From Adenophora triphylla var. japonica (lineage: Eukaryota > Streptophyta > Magnoliopsida > Asterales > Campanulaceae): a DNA stretch of 64,000 bases. A program made the position numbers and the translations under genes. The stretch lies in the NCBI GenBank assembly GCA_022495995.1, contig JAFEMH010005381.1, positions 92,001 through 156,000 on the forward strand, in the 5' to 3' direction. Positions 33,521 through 44,582 of the stretch are shown here, piece after piece. A model generated the notes under the pieces. It had not been told where the DNA came from. It worked only from the letters and a program-made list of their open reading frames with translations, and made no database searches. Within the stretch, counting starts at the first letter, position 1. Each line of letters opens with the position of its first letter.

Positions 33521-34080
33521 ATCTAGCTTTAGCTACCCATATCTCTGATTCGAAAGAGATTGAGACGTATGCTCAAGTTTTTCTATCTTTAGCTACCCAT
33601 ATCTCTGATTCGAAAGAGATTGAGACGTATGCTCAAGTTTTTCTATCTTTAGCTACCCATATCTCTGATTCGAAAGAGATTGAGACGTATGCTCAAGTTT
33701 TTCTATCTTTAGCTACCCATATCTCTGATTCGAAAGAGATTGAGACGTATGCTCAAGTTTTTCTATCTTTAGCTACCCATATCTCTGATTCGAAAGAGAT
33801 TGAGACGTATGCTCAAGTTTTCTATCTTTAGTTACCCATATCTCTGATTCGAAAGAGATTGAGACGTATGCTCAAGTTTTTCTATCTTTAGCTACCCATA
33901 TCTCTGATTTGAAAGAGATTGAGACGTATGCTCAAGTTTTTCAAACTTTAGCTACCCCTATCTCTGATTCGAAAGAGATTGAGACGTATGCTCAAGTTTT
34001 TCTATCTTTAGCTACCCATATCTCTGATTCGAAAGAGATTGAGAAGTATACTCAAGTTTTTCCAAGCAAGTTTTTCCAAG
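33521..34080 (+). repeat. 60-bp tandem array, nine copies
   Basis: The unit contains GATTCGAAAGAGATTGAGAC, GTATGCTCAAGTTTTTCTAT and CTTTAGCTACCCATATCTCT. Copies one to five are identical, or nearly so; one copy has lost a T near 33820. A short frame (20-residue repeats) is a by-product. Confidence 0.95.
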
Positions 34081-34154
34081 CTTTAGCTTCCTCTATCTCC
34101 GTCATAAAAGAGATAGTACCCTAAGCTTTAGCTTCCGTTAAAATGAAATAATGT

Positions 34155-34295
34155 CAGGTGACATCCTCCAGTAATTGTCAATCAGGTGACATCCTCCAAG
34201 AATTGTCAATCGTGTGACATCCTCCAAGAATTGTCAATCGTGTGACATCCTCCAAGTAATTGTCAATCAGGTGACAGCCTCCATTAATTGTCAAA
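34155..34295 (+). repeat. Short tandem repeat, about 28-30-bp unit, five copies
   Basis: The unit is AGGTGACATCCTCCAAGAAT plus TGTCAATC, with variants. Confidence 0.88.
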
Positions 34296-34340
34296 ATCTC
34301 AAGAATCCTAGACATCGTTCCTAACTATCTAGTGATGCTT

Positions 34341-34387
34341 GAACTACGATCAAGGCTTGATTCCCCATCCGGGATACGTAGGTAGCC
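34341..34387 (+). other. Tat hairpin-like motif (element A, copy 3)
   Basis: GAACTACGATCAAGGCTTGA, then TTCCCCATCCGGGATACGTA and GGTAGCC. It lies in the stretch leading to the 3' LTR. Confidence 0.7.
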
Positions 34388-34610
34388 TTTTATAAAAGGT
34401 CCAGCCATTCGACCACTTTGGTCACCCTGTTTCTTTGTCACTCCTCAGTGATAAAGCAGCCCCTCATAGAGATTCAGATATCCGACCACCTTGGTCATTC
34501 CTAGCATATCCCCAGTAGGATCAATTGCTTAGCCTCCTAGGTCATTTTCTCTTCTTTTTCCCCAGCAAGAGACCAGTTTCTCTTCTTCCTCCCCCAGCGG
34601 ATCCTAATTC

Positions 34611-34657
34611 CGAACTACGGCCTGGCTTGATTCCCCACTCGGGATACGTAGGTAGCC
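34611..34657 (+). other. Tat hairpin-like motif (element A, copy 4)
   Basis: CGAACTACGGCCTGGCTTGA, then TTCCCCACTCGGGATACGTA and GGTAGCC, about 125 bp before the polypurine tract. Confidence 0.7.
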
Positions 34658-34769
34658 TTTTATAAAGGGTCCAACCACTCGACCAACTTGGTCACCCAAT
34701 CCGTCTCGGCATTCGCCAGATTGGATCCTTTTCTATCGACAACCCCACTCGCCCTGCAAGTGACGTTGC

Positions 34770-34780
34770 CGAGGGGCTTC
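34770..34780 (+). other. Polypurine tract of element A
   Basis: CGAGGGGCTTC directly before the LTR start. The same sequence precedes the LTRs of B and F2 on the minus strand. Confidence 0.75.
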
Positions 34781-36033
34781 TGTAAGTACCCAAATCTGGC
34801 TCATGCCTTCCGGTTAAGTTTTCCGGCAATTCCGACAAGTTTTCCGGTAATTCCCCGGACTTTCCTAGAGTTCCTAACAATTCCAGAACTGTTTCAAATC
34901 ACCTAAGGGGATAAGAGACTGCTTGGAGCCAAAGAAACACGTTTTTCTTTTATATGGAATTCCTTCTAGAAGACTGCCACCTTGCATGTTTCTAGAAGGA
35001 ACTGCATGTGGCTCCTTATGTCGTGCGACACAACCAGCCAGGAAGAGTTCTAGAAGGTTGCCACCTTGCATGTTTCTAGAAGAATCCAGAAGTGGCTACT
35101 TATGTCGTGCGACATAACCAGCCAGGAAGAGTTCTAGAACCATGCCACCTTGCATGTTTCTAGAAGGAAAACGGTTATGGCTTATCATGTCGTGCGACAT
35201 AACAAGCCCATGTAGGCAGCCTATAAATAGAGGCCTTCACCTCTCATTTTAGACACCTCTTCCACCCCTCAGTCCCCCTCTATAGGGAATACGCCCAGAA
35301 GCCTCCTCCCTCTTCATATACCCCCAAAATATCCACTAATCCTCCCAAAATCAATCCCACACACACACTTCCCACACACACACTTCATACACACACCAAG
35401 AATCAAGGATTCTCAAGAAACGAAGGCTCAATCCCATCCCCAGAAGCTGCTATTTTGAAGGCCCCTATATCTAACTTGATATAGAGGGTCGTGGTCTTCA
35501 AGGGTAACGATTTTCTACCCATTTCCTTTCCTTATCTTCATTATACATGGAATCTCTATGCTAAATGCTTTAATAATGTGATATTCTGAATAAAGTTGCA
35601 TGCTTTAGCTTCATATTTCATAGATCCACATTTGATTTCATTACATTTCCTATAAAAGCCCCGGTTTGACTTGGTTTTGCATGAACACTCAAGATGAGTG
35701 TGGATCCCTCATATCCACACCCTCTTGAAGTGTTCATTATTGTTAAACATGCTCCCTGAGATTTGTTGGTGAAGTAACTTGACCATTTTGATGCCTTGTT
35801 ACCTCTGCAAATCTCAGTAAAGCCTCCTCTGCAAAATGGCTAGTTATGTCACGCGACATAGGCAGCCTATGTCACGCGACATAAGTAGCCGAGTTTTGAA
35901 GCTTCACAGTTTCAAGCTGTAATCTGATGTTAACCCCCATAATGCTAATACCTGATGTTTAGATAATATCTATGTACATAATATGTCATCTTTTCATTAA
36001 AATACCATTCTCATACATAAAGGTGCATCCTTT
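34781..36033 (+). repeat. 3' LTR of element A, first segment (1253 bp)
   Basis: It matches 21675 onward of the 5' LTR, including the six TTCTAGAA sites and the palindromes. It is interrupted after GGTGCATCCTTT by element B and continues at 61242. Confidence 0.93.
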
Positions 36034-37022
36034 TGAAATTACCCGGATCCGAGAGGCAGCGCAATCGCGCCCCGGCATCTGGCATCTTTCGCGTTGGAGC
36101 GAGTGTCTCGCCGTTTTTTGTTTTGTAGAGTCGCCACGCCGTTTTTTATTAAGCCCAAAACATTGAAAAAGGGCATCAGTTTAAAGATAATTTTAAACTG
36201 TTTTTGTTTTGTGTGATGAGATTTTGAGTTCGGAGGTCAGATGACTCCCCGGGAAGAGAATATTAGAATATTAGAGCTCACCCGAGTAGCCTCGTAAAAC
36301 GAGTCTTTCGGATACCCCTAATATCCTTTAAATGTTGTGTGTGTGTGTGTGTGCTTTTAAAAATGCATGCTGTATCGGATGTCTACATTGTATGCTATGT
36401 ATGGAAATGTATTGAAATAGTATAGGAAGGAAGCCTTACCAATGTTGGTTCGTGTCTGTCTTCCGCTGGGGAATAGTGTTTGAGGTCGGAGTAGCGTTCC
36501 GGTATGGATCGGGATTGCTTCGGGAGGGACCGGTTGTCTGCGGACAGAGTTTCGACGTGAGTTGAGGTTGTAGGCTGCGTTCGGGCAGAGGTTCGGCGTG
36601 CGTGGGGATCGTCGGGATCACTCGGGCAGAGGTTCGGCGTGCGTTGTGGTGGCAGGAGTCACTCGAGCAGAGTTTCGGCGTGGTTTGGGATCGTCGGTTT
36701 GACTCGGAAAGAGCCGGGACACCGTGGAAAGACCAGGCAAGGCCTCGGAGTACCACGAGGGGCCTCAGAGTACCTCGAGAGTGCCTCGGGGCAGCGCGGG
36801 AGCGTCTCGGGAGCGCTCGGGGAGGCTTCGGAGCACCACGAGGGGGCTCGAAAGGCCTCGGAAGGATCCGAAAGGGGCCGGGAATGCCTCGAAAGGACTT
36901 AGAGGGGAAGCCAGAAGGCCTAGGGAGGAAGAGAGAAGTGGGAGGTCTCCGAGACTGCGTTGATGAGTCTGTGGTGTTTCCCGTGTGTTTGAAAGGGGGT
37001 AATCCAGATTGGGGTACTTACA
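36034..37022 (-). repeat. 3' LTR of element B (989 bp)
   Basis: On the minus strand it starts TGTAAGTACCCCAATCTGGA at 37022 and ends GGGTAATTTCA at 36034. It is the same family as the F2 LTR but lacks about 200 bp of U3, including the TATA region and the palindrome. The other B LTR lacks the same segment. Confidence 0.9.
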
Positions 37023-37032
37023 GAAGCCCCTC
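37023..37032 (-). other. Polypurine tract of element B
   Basis: The minus strand reads GAGGGGCTTC directly before the LTR, the same as in A and F2. Confidence 0.72.
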
Positions 37033-37191
37033 GACGACGTCACTTATGAAAGAAGTGGGGTCGCCGATAAGATAAGTGGTCCTAATCCTGATCGCGTGCT
37101 GGGAGAGGAAGTGACCGTGAGGGTCAATGTGAGGACGTGGTGGTGTCCTTTTCAGTGTGACCGTTTAGGTCAATAGGCCGGACCCCGCGAT

Positions 37192-37420
37192 AGGATTCCC
37201 TCTACGTATCCCCTGGCGGGAATCAAGCCCGGGTCGTAGTTCGGGTGTGGGGTGAGTGTTTTGTGAATGCGGGCGTGGTGGTGCCCCGAAGTGTCGTGTG
37301 ACCGCCGAGGTCGGTGGTAAGGACGCGGTGGTGTCCTGGTGACCGCATAGGTCGATGGCCGGACCCTGTGATAGGATTCCTACGTATCCCCGGCGGGAAT
37401 CAAGCCCGGTCGTAGTTCGA
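37192..37420 (-). other. Two Tat hairpin-like motifs (element B, 3' region)
   Basis: Copies at 37192-37243 and 37373-37420. The minus strand reads CGAACTACG, GGGCTTGATTCCCGCC, GGGGATACGTA and GGAATCC; the first copy has two extra bases beside the TACGTA. Confidence 0.7.
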
Positions 37421-37559
37421 GGTCGTGAATTTGTGAGTGCGGGCGTGGTGGTGCCCCGAAGTGTCGTGTGACCGCCGAGGTCGCCGGTAAGGACGTGGTG
37501 GTGTCCCGGGATGGAAATTTTACGATTTTCCTAATCGGGTGGTTTAAGGCCTTCCGGCC

Positions 37560-37945
37560 GGGGATAGCCGAGGACTTGAATCGTCTTCTCGATTTGCGGT
37601 TGGTGCCACGCCGGAGGACTTTGAATCGTCTCCGGGCGGGCGGCTGGTGCCACGCCGGAGGACTTTGAATCGTCTTCGCGCTAGCTGATTACATGCGAGG
37701 ACTTTGAATCGTCTTCTAGCCGCAGCTGGTGCCACGCCGGAGGACTTTGAATCGTCTTCAAGCGGCGGCTGGGTGCCACGCTGAGGACTTTGAATCGCCT
37801 TACGGCGGCGGCCGGGTGCCACGCCGGAGGACTTTGAATCGTCTTCGCGGCAGCTGATGTTATGCGCGAGGACTTTGAATCGTCTTCTAGCCGCAGCTGA
37901 TGTAATGCGCGCGAGACTTTGAATCGTCTTCTAGCCGTTAGCCAG
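37560..37945. repeat. Tandem repeat around GAGGACTTTGAATCGTCTTC
   Basis: About eight copies, 42-58 bp apart, each followed by a variable CGGC-rich spacer and often GGTGCCACGCCG. Confidence 0.88.
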
Positions 37946-38429
37946 GAGGCGCGTCTGCCAGTGCTTCGAGAGGCGTAGATGCCTTTGTGTTTTTGCATGT
38001 TGAGTGTAAGGTTCGACTTACGATGACCGCCGGTGCTTGCGTTGCCGCGTTGAAGTGGCAAGGATGACACGCCTGATTGCTTCACCATTTGGCATTTTGG
38101 AGGCGCTTCGTGCCTTGGGACTTGTACTCGGAGGTGTTCGCTCCTTCTTGTGCTTGTTTTGCCGTTGAGTGGGCAAGGATGATGGCCGATGTGATGGGAT
38201 ATGCAGCCTGTATGACTTCCCTTTCGACTTGTTGGGGAGGAGCTCGGCTTACTTTGATGGCCGTGCTTGCGTTGCCGTTGAAGTGGGCGAAGTTCGGGCT
38301 TACATCCGACCGCCGGTGCTTGAATTGTTGGGGATGCGTAACCTTGTAGGGGCATCTTTTTCCGTTGGGAAGATGACTTCTGACCTCCTTTTTGAGGCCA
38401 AAGTGGTTGAGTTGTCGTTGAGCGTTTGG

Positions 38430-38800
38430 AGGCGTCTTCAGGCTTGGGATTACGTCTTTGGAGGAGTGTTGGCTCCTTCTTGAATTGCCGTCGGGCGTTT
38501 TGGAGGCGTCTCGTGCCTTGGGATTCGTCTTTGGGAGGTGTTGGCTCCTTCTTGGAATTGCCGTCGGGCGTTTTGGAGCGTCTCGTGCCTTGGGATTCGT
38601 GGCCGGGAGGTGTTGGCTCCTTCTTGAATTGCCGTTGAGCCGGGCGGTGGTTGAATTGCCGTTGAGCGCTGAGGCGTCTCAGGCTCGGGATTCGTGGCCG
38701 GGAGGTGTTGGCTCCTTCTTGAATTGCCGTCGGGCGTTTTGGAGGCGTCTCGTGCCTTGGGATTCGTCGGGAGGTGTCGCTCTCTTCTGAATTGTCGCTG
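38430..38800. repeat. Tandem repeat around GGAGGCGTCTCGTGCCTTGG
   Basis: About five copies of a 60-70-bp unit that also contains GGTGTTGGCTCCTTCTTGAA and TTGCCGTCGGGCG. It is related to the F2 repeats at 18600-18780. Confidence 0.82.
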
Positions 38801-38804
38801 AGCG

Positions 38805-39130
38805 GGCGGTGGTTGGATTGCCGCTGGAGCTGGCGAGGACCGGTCTTACGTTGATGGCGGGGATTGAATTGCCGCTGAGTCGGGCGAGGACCGGTCTTAC
38901 GTTGATGGCCGGGGATTGAATTGCCGTTGAGCTGGGCGAGGACCGGTCTTACGTTGATGGCCGAGATTGGAATTGCCGCTGGAGCTGGCGAGGACCGGCC
39001 TTACGTTGATGGCCTGGGGATTGAATTGCCGCTGAGTGGGCGAGGACCGGTCTTACGTTGATGGCCGGGGATTGAATTGCCGTTGGAGTGGGCGAGGACC
39101 GGTCTTACGTTGATGGCCGGTGGTTGAATT
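38805..39130. repeat. Tandem repeat around GCGAGGACCGGTCTTACGTT
   Basis: Six copies of a unit of about 52 bp with GATGGCCGGGGATTGAATTG and CCGTTGAGC, just before the promoter region of the antisense gene. Confidence 0.9.
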
Positions 39131-39235
39131 GAAGGGTTAGGGACCATTCTGCACTTGGATTTGCTGGAAAAGGCCTTAGACGCCCGAGGGCAAAGATTAT
39201 AAGGGCGGGAAAGTAATTTGGCCACCCCGCAAAGA

Positions 39236-39281
39236 GGTCCGTACGGACCAACCTCCGGCCGCAAAGAGGTCCGTACGGACC
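39236..39281. promoter_or_regulatory. Two GGTCCGTACGGACC palindromes upstream of antisense gene 1 in B
   Basis: Perfect 14-bp palindromes at 39236-39249 and 39268-39281, each in the phrase CAAAGAGGTCCGTACGGACC. They lie 156-201 bp upstream of the ATG at 39437. They resemble TGGTCCGCACGGACCA in the F2 LTR. Confidence 0.6.
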
Positions 39282-39436
39282 ACCTTCGTTTTTTACGGTT
39301 CCTGTGTTTTGACCAGGTTTAAATGCCGAGCCCTTCCCCATTCCTTCTTCTTCCGTGCGTGAACCAGAGAGAGAGAAAGAGAGAAAATCCTCCATTGTTA
39401 ACCAAAATCAACAATTTTTTGCTTGAATTGCTTGCC

Positions 39437-42400
39437 ATGGCTGAAGGATCTCGAAGGAGTCGTCGTCAACGCAGTCAAGAGGTGGTCGAGCAAAGGATGG
39501 AGCTTCAAAGAAATTGGATCTCGTTCGTTCCATCTTCGAAGAACCCTGATGTCTTGTATCCGAATCCGAGGTGCACAATCGTCGCTCTATGAACGTTGGG
39601 GAGGTAAGAAATCCGCTCCGTTTTGATTCCCTCGTCGAATTTTTGAATGCTAGAACTAGGTTTTAGTTTTTCGCATTTTTGAATTTTTTGTTATATTTTT
39701 TTTTATGCCTTTTTGTGAAATTCTTGATGAATTGTTGAAAATGGACATGTAAAAATTGTGGGTATGTGTATTTTGTGCAGAAATGTGTAGATTAGCTTTT
39801 ATTTGTGAAAATAAAGTGCCTCTCTAATGAAATGCATGCTTTAGTGTTTTGTACCGTATGCTATTTATGTATGTACATTATGAGAAAAATTATCGTGTAG
39901 TGATAATTTTTGTGAAAAAAATGTGACATGTGCCGTGTTTTGTGACGGGTTTTGTCTGAAAGTGTGTGCCGTGTAGGGACGGATTTTTTGAAAATGTGTT
40001 ATGCAGATGTGACGTGCCGTGTGTGCCATGTTTTTTGGGTAACGGATTTTGTGGGGAAAAATATGTGCAATATGTGCCGTGTTTTTGTGACGGGTTATAT
40101 GTGCCTTTGCCGTGTTGGGACGGATTTTTTTTTCTGAAAATGTGTCGTGTAGGGCTTAATCCCTTTTTTGAGAAAATGTGTACAGTGTGTGCCGTGTTTT
40201 GTGACGGACTGCATGGGAAAAATTATATGTATGTGAAAATTATGTGCAATGTGTGCCGTGTTTTGTGACGGGTTATTTGTAAAAAATATGTGCAATGTGT
40301 GCCGTGTTTTGTGACGGGATATATGTGAAAAATATGTGCAATGTGTGCCGTGTTTTGTGACGGGATATATGTGAAAAATATGTGCAATGTGTGCCGTGTT
40401 TTGTGACGGGTTATATGTGCCTTTGTTTTATATTAAGTACTGTGATTGACGTACCTTTGCTGTGTTTACCTGCAGGATGCGGGGCTTATGGCCGGGAAGG
40501 CCAAGAGGATGAAGACTCCTGGGGTCGCTCGAGGCCGTTGTTGAGCCGCGGCAACGGATGCCCTGATATTTCTCGTGGACGGTAGGCCGAGTCCCAGAGG
40601 CCGGGTCTACGCTTCGGCCTGGGGGTGTTCGTCGAGAACCTGGCCGGAGTTTCGATACGAGGAAGAACAAGAGCGTCTTCCTTGGCCTTTCGAGCATCGC
40701 GGGATACCACCCACACCTTCCATCCGAGCCGGGAGAGGTGACGGTGACGCCGACCGATTTTGCCGCTGACACGGCTTTCCTTCAAAGGAGGGCTGGTGCG
40801 GTGGAGAGACATGATTTCTGATGTGGTGCTGACCGAGCTGCTGGGCTTTGAGCCTCGTCCTCGCAGGGGCCTGGGCATGTTATATAGCGACGTGGAGCTG
40901 AAGATCACGGCCAGCATTGGGGCCTACATCCGGGGTACCGGCCAGGTGACGGCGGAGCAGCTGGCGCGCTCCTTTTGTGGTATGCACTGTCCGAGACTTT
41001 GTTCTCGAACCACGCGACCGCGGCTCCCTTTGCTTTGTTGGAGAGCTTGATTGACCTGGATAGGGTCTGTGATATTGCTTGGGGCGAGGCAGGCTTGGCT
41101 GAGCTCTACTTCTCTTTGGACCGGTGTAGCCGGGTGTGGTCGGGCCTCATTCGGGTCCTGTTTTGACTTCGCTTTGGAGGTATGAGTTTATTGCTGTTTT
41201 TGATTTAGCAACTTGTCGTTTCTCCGTTTTTCTTTTGCACTGAGCCCTCTCTGTTTTTTTTTTTGTCACAGGTGTGGTTCTATGAGGTTTTCCAGTGCTT
41301 CCCGTGGGATAGAGATCCTGGGCCGTTGCCGCAGATCCCGCTACGCCGGGCCGGGCTCGTACAAATGAGGAAGAGGAGGACCAGCGGGGAAGCTCACCAT
41401 CGCCTACGGGGATGTGCAGGAGCGTCCGGAGAGGGGTAGCCGGAGGGGTTCGTTTTGTTCCCGTGGGCTCTGTATGAGGGAGATGAGTTTGAGGGGCTCC
41501 CGAGGTGACAGCGCAGCCGAAGATGCCGGGGCTTGACTCGCGATGTTATGTATCCGGGAGCGGGTCTTCAGCGGCATGGCCCGGTGTGCTTCCCGTGGCT
41601 TCGAGGGACCCTCCCTTTGGGATGCTTGATTCCCGAGACATGGACGTGCTCGATTTTGAGAGGTACCTTGGCGGTGTCGGCGCCGAGGAGTTCATTTTGT
41701 ATGGAGAGGAGTACGGGGCCTTCGTGAGGAGGAAGCTGAGGACGCCGCAGGTACTGGCGCGGGAGAGAGGCCGGCCCGCAGCTCCCCAGAGGTTCCGATG
41801 CGGGACCGGATTTCACGTACGTCCGCGGGGACGGATCGAGGAGGAGGGGTTCAGATCTGCTCCGAGCAGGCTCCTACCGCATACAGAGTGGACCCGATAG
41901 ATCGGTGAGTGTGCTTGACTCTTTTCCATTTTGGCATCTTTTCGTATTTTTCTTTTTGTTGTTGAGTATAACCGTATTGCCGAGCGTTTCCTTGGGCGCT
42001 TGTTGGTGCAGGTCCCGGGGAGAGCCTATGATATGCTGACTCGCCGTTACGTGGCGATGAGGTCGTTTGCGAAGAAGATGGCTTCGAAGATATCTTGTCG
42101 GTCTTCGCGACGCGTGCCGGCGTACGAGCCTATGCCTTCGAGGCATTCTGTGGACGTTCCTCCGCCTAGAGCCGAGCCGGAGCCGCAGCAGGAGGGGCCT
42201 TCGAGGGGGCGGCATAGCATGGATGCCGGGACGTCTTCGGAGCCGCAGGCCTTCGAGGGAGCAGCCCTTTTATCGGCTCATGCCTCCGCATGGCGCACAG
42301 GGTGAGGGTTCCTCAGAGCCTTCTTTCTTTGATCCTTTCGCCGGATTTGATCCTTCGAGTACTTTTCGTGGGAGCCTCCGCGGTGCTCGGTATTCTGACG

Positions 42401-42489
42401 ACGAGGATGTGACGGGCGAGTTCGCTGGGATGCCCGACTTCTCTCTGGAGGACCTTGGCGAGGATGATGATGCTGAGGAGTCTGATTAG
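39437..42489 (+). pseudogene. Antisense plant-mobile-domain-like gene 1 in element B
   Basis: It is transcribed opposite to B. A GA-rich leader precedes the ATG at 39437 (MAEGSRRSRRQRSQEVVEQR). Splice-like sites suggest four exons: 39437-39603 (GAG|GTAAGA), 40476-41179 (TGCAG before it, GAG|GTATGA after), 41272-41904 (TCACAG before, ATCG|GTGAGT after) and 42012-42489 (GTGCAG before). Exon 2 contains RWRDMISDVVLTELLGFEP and LSETLFSNHATAAPFALLE, then LDRVCDIAWGEAGLAELYFS, which match the PMD pattern of xLFxD...DLxxIxxYxWGxAxLAxLYxxLD. Exon 3 opens VWFYEVFQCFPW, the PMD aromatic box. The last exon ends in the acidic EDLGEDDDAEESD. Several frame changes and an early stop (39590-39592) suggest decay. 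The exon plan parallels the antisense gene of element A. Confidence 0.62.
39950..40425 (+). repeat. Tandem repeat inside intron 1 of antisense gene 1
   Basis: About eight copies of a unit of roughly 49 bp containing GTGCCGTGTTTTGTGACGGG and ATATGTGCAATGT. Confidence 0.9.
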
Positions 42490-42951
42490 GATTCATTTGC
42501 TTTCCCTCTTTTCATATCCCTCTTTTTTTTGTTTAGCAACAGACATTTATGGGTACCTGTAATAAAACACACGTATTTGCATGGCAAACAGCATTTTATT
42601 TTAAGATGTAATGTCATTTTTGTGATTCCCGGGATTTGTCCTAGAAATGGTTGCTATTATTATTATATTTTTGTGCATGCCACGTGAGCTGAGAGTGCGT
42701 TTGTGGGTAGTGTATGTTTGCCGGGAATGGCTTTGGGCAGTGTTTGGGCAGTTTGGAGCAAGGTTTTGCTGAGGACAGTGGTTGTTGTACTGTTTGCTGG
42801 GGAAAATGGGTTCTTTTTGCAAGGAGGTCCGTGGTTGTACTGTTTGGGAAGGACATAAATGCTTTCCAGTGTCTGGTTCTTCCCCATTTCCCCATTTGCA
42901 GCCATTTTCGAGCTTTCTTCCCCATTTTCTCTAGGAACCTCCATTTTTGCC

Positions 42952-44477
42952 ATGGATTCTTCGTACGTCCCTAGAATTTTGCCGAGGCTTTCGCAGGAGA
43001 GGCAAGCACACTTCCTTGAGCAGCTGAAAACGTGGATGCGGCGTCGTATGAGGCATCAGAGACGGGCTTTCGAGGTAAGGTTTCGTCTTTGCTCGATTTG
43101 GTCTTTTAAGGAGTTGGTTCCTGATTGGGATTTGTTGCGGGCTGCCGCGAAGTTCTGGGATGTTAGGAGGCATGTGTATTGCTTCTCTTACAACGAACTA
43201 GTGCCCACTTTTGAGGATTTTCGGGCTTTGATGGGGGGACCGGAGGTGGAGGCCATCTCGCTTCCTTTGATTGGTGGTCCTGCGGTGCGCGTGAAGCTTG
43301 CAGGCTTTCTTCGTACTTCGTTGGAAAAAGTGCAGGGCATGATCCTTGATTCGGGTCATATCGACATTTCTGAGCTGCCGGAGCGGTTCATGGTTGATGA
43401 TGAGAGTGACGTCTCTTGGGACGCATTTGCCTTGTGCGTGATGGCGACGCTTTTCCTGGTCAGCTCCCTTGGCATTTGCGATGGCGCTTTGCTAGATGTG
43501 GTAGGGCACTGCAGAGCTGGAGAGGATATTGTCCCGTTGGTGCTGGGGGAGACTCTTCATGGTATCGACCGTCCGCAACCGGGAATCGGTTCATGAGAGG
43601 GGGAAGCCCCGCTTTGCTCACCTTGTGGCTGCGAGAGAGACTTCAGCCATGCCCGAGGCTCCGACGTCGTTAGCCCGTGGTCATTTGCTCGCCGACCTCT
43701 TGTGTTAGATATGGATCATCCGCCCGGGAGAGATGGATGGCACAGCTTGGTACGCATCAAATCCGCTGGTGGGTTCCGCACCGGGAGGATTGAGACTAGG
43801 AGGATCTTGCAGAAGGGTCCTACGTTGTCGTGGTTCCAGGTTTGTCTTGGTCCTCCTTCTATATTCCGTCGCTTGTTTCCCGGCAGTTTGGGATGAAGCA
43901 GAAGCCTTTGTTGGGCTGGGATGACCTTGCTATTCCGGAGGTAGTTCCTCTTTGTATGGCAGCTTCAGGTGCCTTCTTGTATTTTTTGAGGGTATGGAAG
44001 TATTCCGCTTTCCTCCCGTGGTACTCCTTAGACGCTCTGGGAGCGTCAGACGACGACTCGCGCACTCCGGGCCTCGGCATGAGCAACAGAGCTGGGCAGT
44101 CCCAAGTGGTCTTTGAGAGCGGGCGTGTAGCGATTCTGGGACCCGGTTGCCGTAGTAGCTATTGCCTTAGGAGTGCCGAAGCCTCGGTCTCGACCCTTTG
44201 GACGTGACGGGAGACACTTTGTTTGACTACGAGACTAGGGTTGACCGAATGACAGGGAGAGGTCCTCTTTACGTACTCGCAGGAGGAGATCCGAGCCGAA
44301 GCACGGCGAATGAAGCCCCGAGAGCTACTGGATTGTTTCGACTCTCACTGCGGGAGGACCCCGCATCTCTGACTGAGAGACGCAGAGTTGGTTCACGTGG
44401 AGAGAAAGAAGACTCGCCGGGGACGAGGGAAGAAAGGAAAGAATGGCGAGGGGACAAGCGCAGATGGCGCGGAATGA
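42952..44477 (+). pseudogene. Antisense reading frame 2 in element B, DUF7745/PMD-like
   Basis: The ATG at 42952 reads MDSSYVPRILPRLSQERQAH and stays open to 43596. It includes KFWDVRRHVYCFSYNELVPT, FEDFRALMGGPEVEAISLP, GFLRTSLEKVQGMI and WDAFALCVMATLFLVSSLG. After a frameshift near 43580 it reads NRFMRGGSPALLTLWLRERL. Further on, in other frames, come YIPSLVSRQFGMKQKPLLG and a basic C-terminus ending near 44477. The layout (W...FALxxxxLLF, GSPxLLxLWLxExL, RQFGxxQ) is that of the plant DUF7745 family, which I relate to PMD proteins. No obvious introns are needed for the first 215 residues. Element A has no counterpart. The function is unknown and the copy is frameshifted. Confidence 0.52.
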
Positions 44478-44582
44478 CCTCCTAGGTATCCATTCATTGC
44501 ATTGCAAACACATTATTAGTTAAATGTATTAAGCTGTCTTTTAGCATGTTGTGAACTTGAGAGTAGACCGTGCTTGAACTCA

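Noticed and set aside
33909..34124. 20-residue repeat protein in the 60-bp array
   Set aside because: Frame length follows from the 60-bp unit and is broken by a one-base deletion near 33820.
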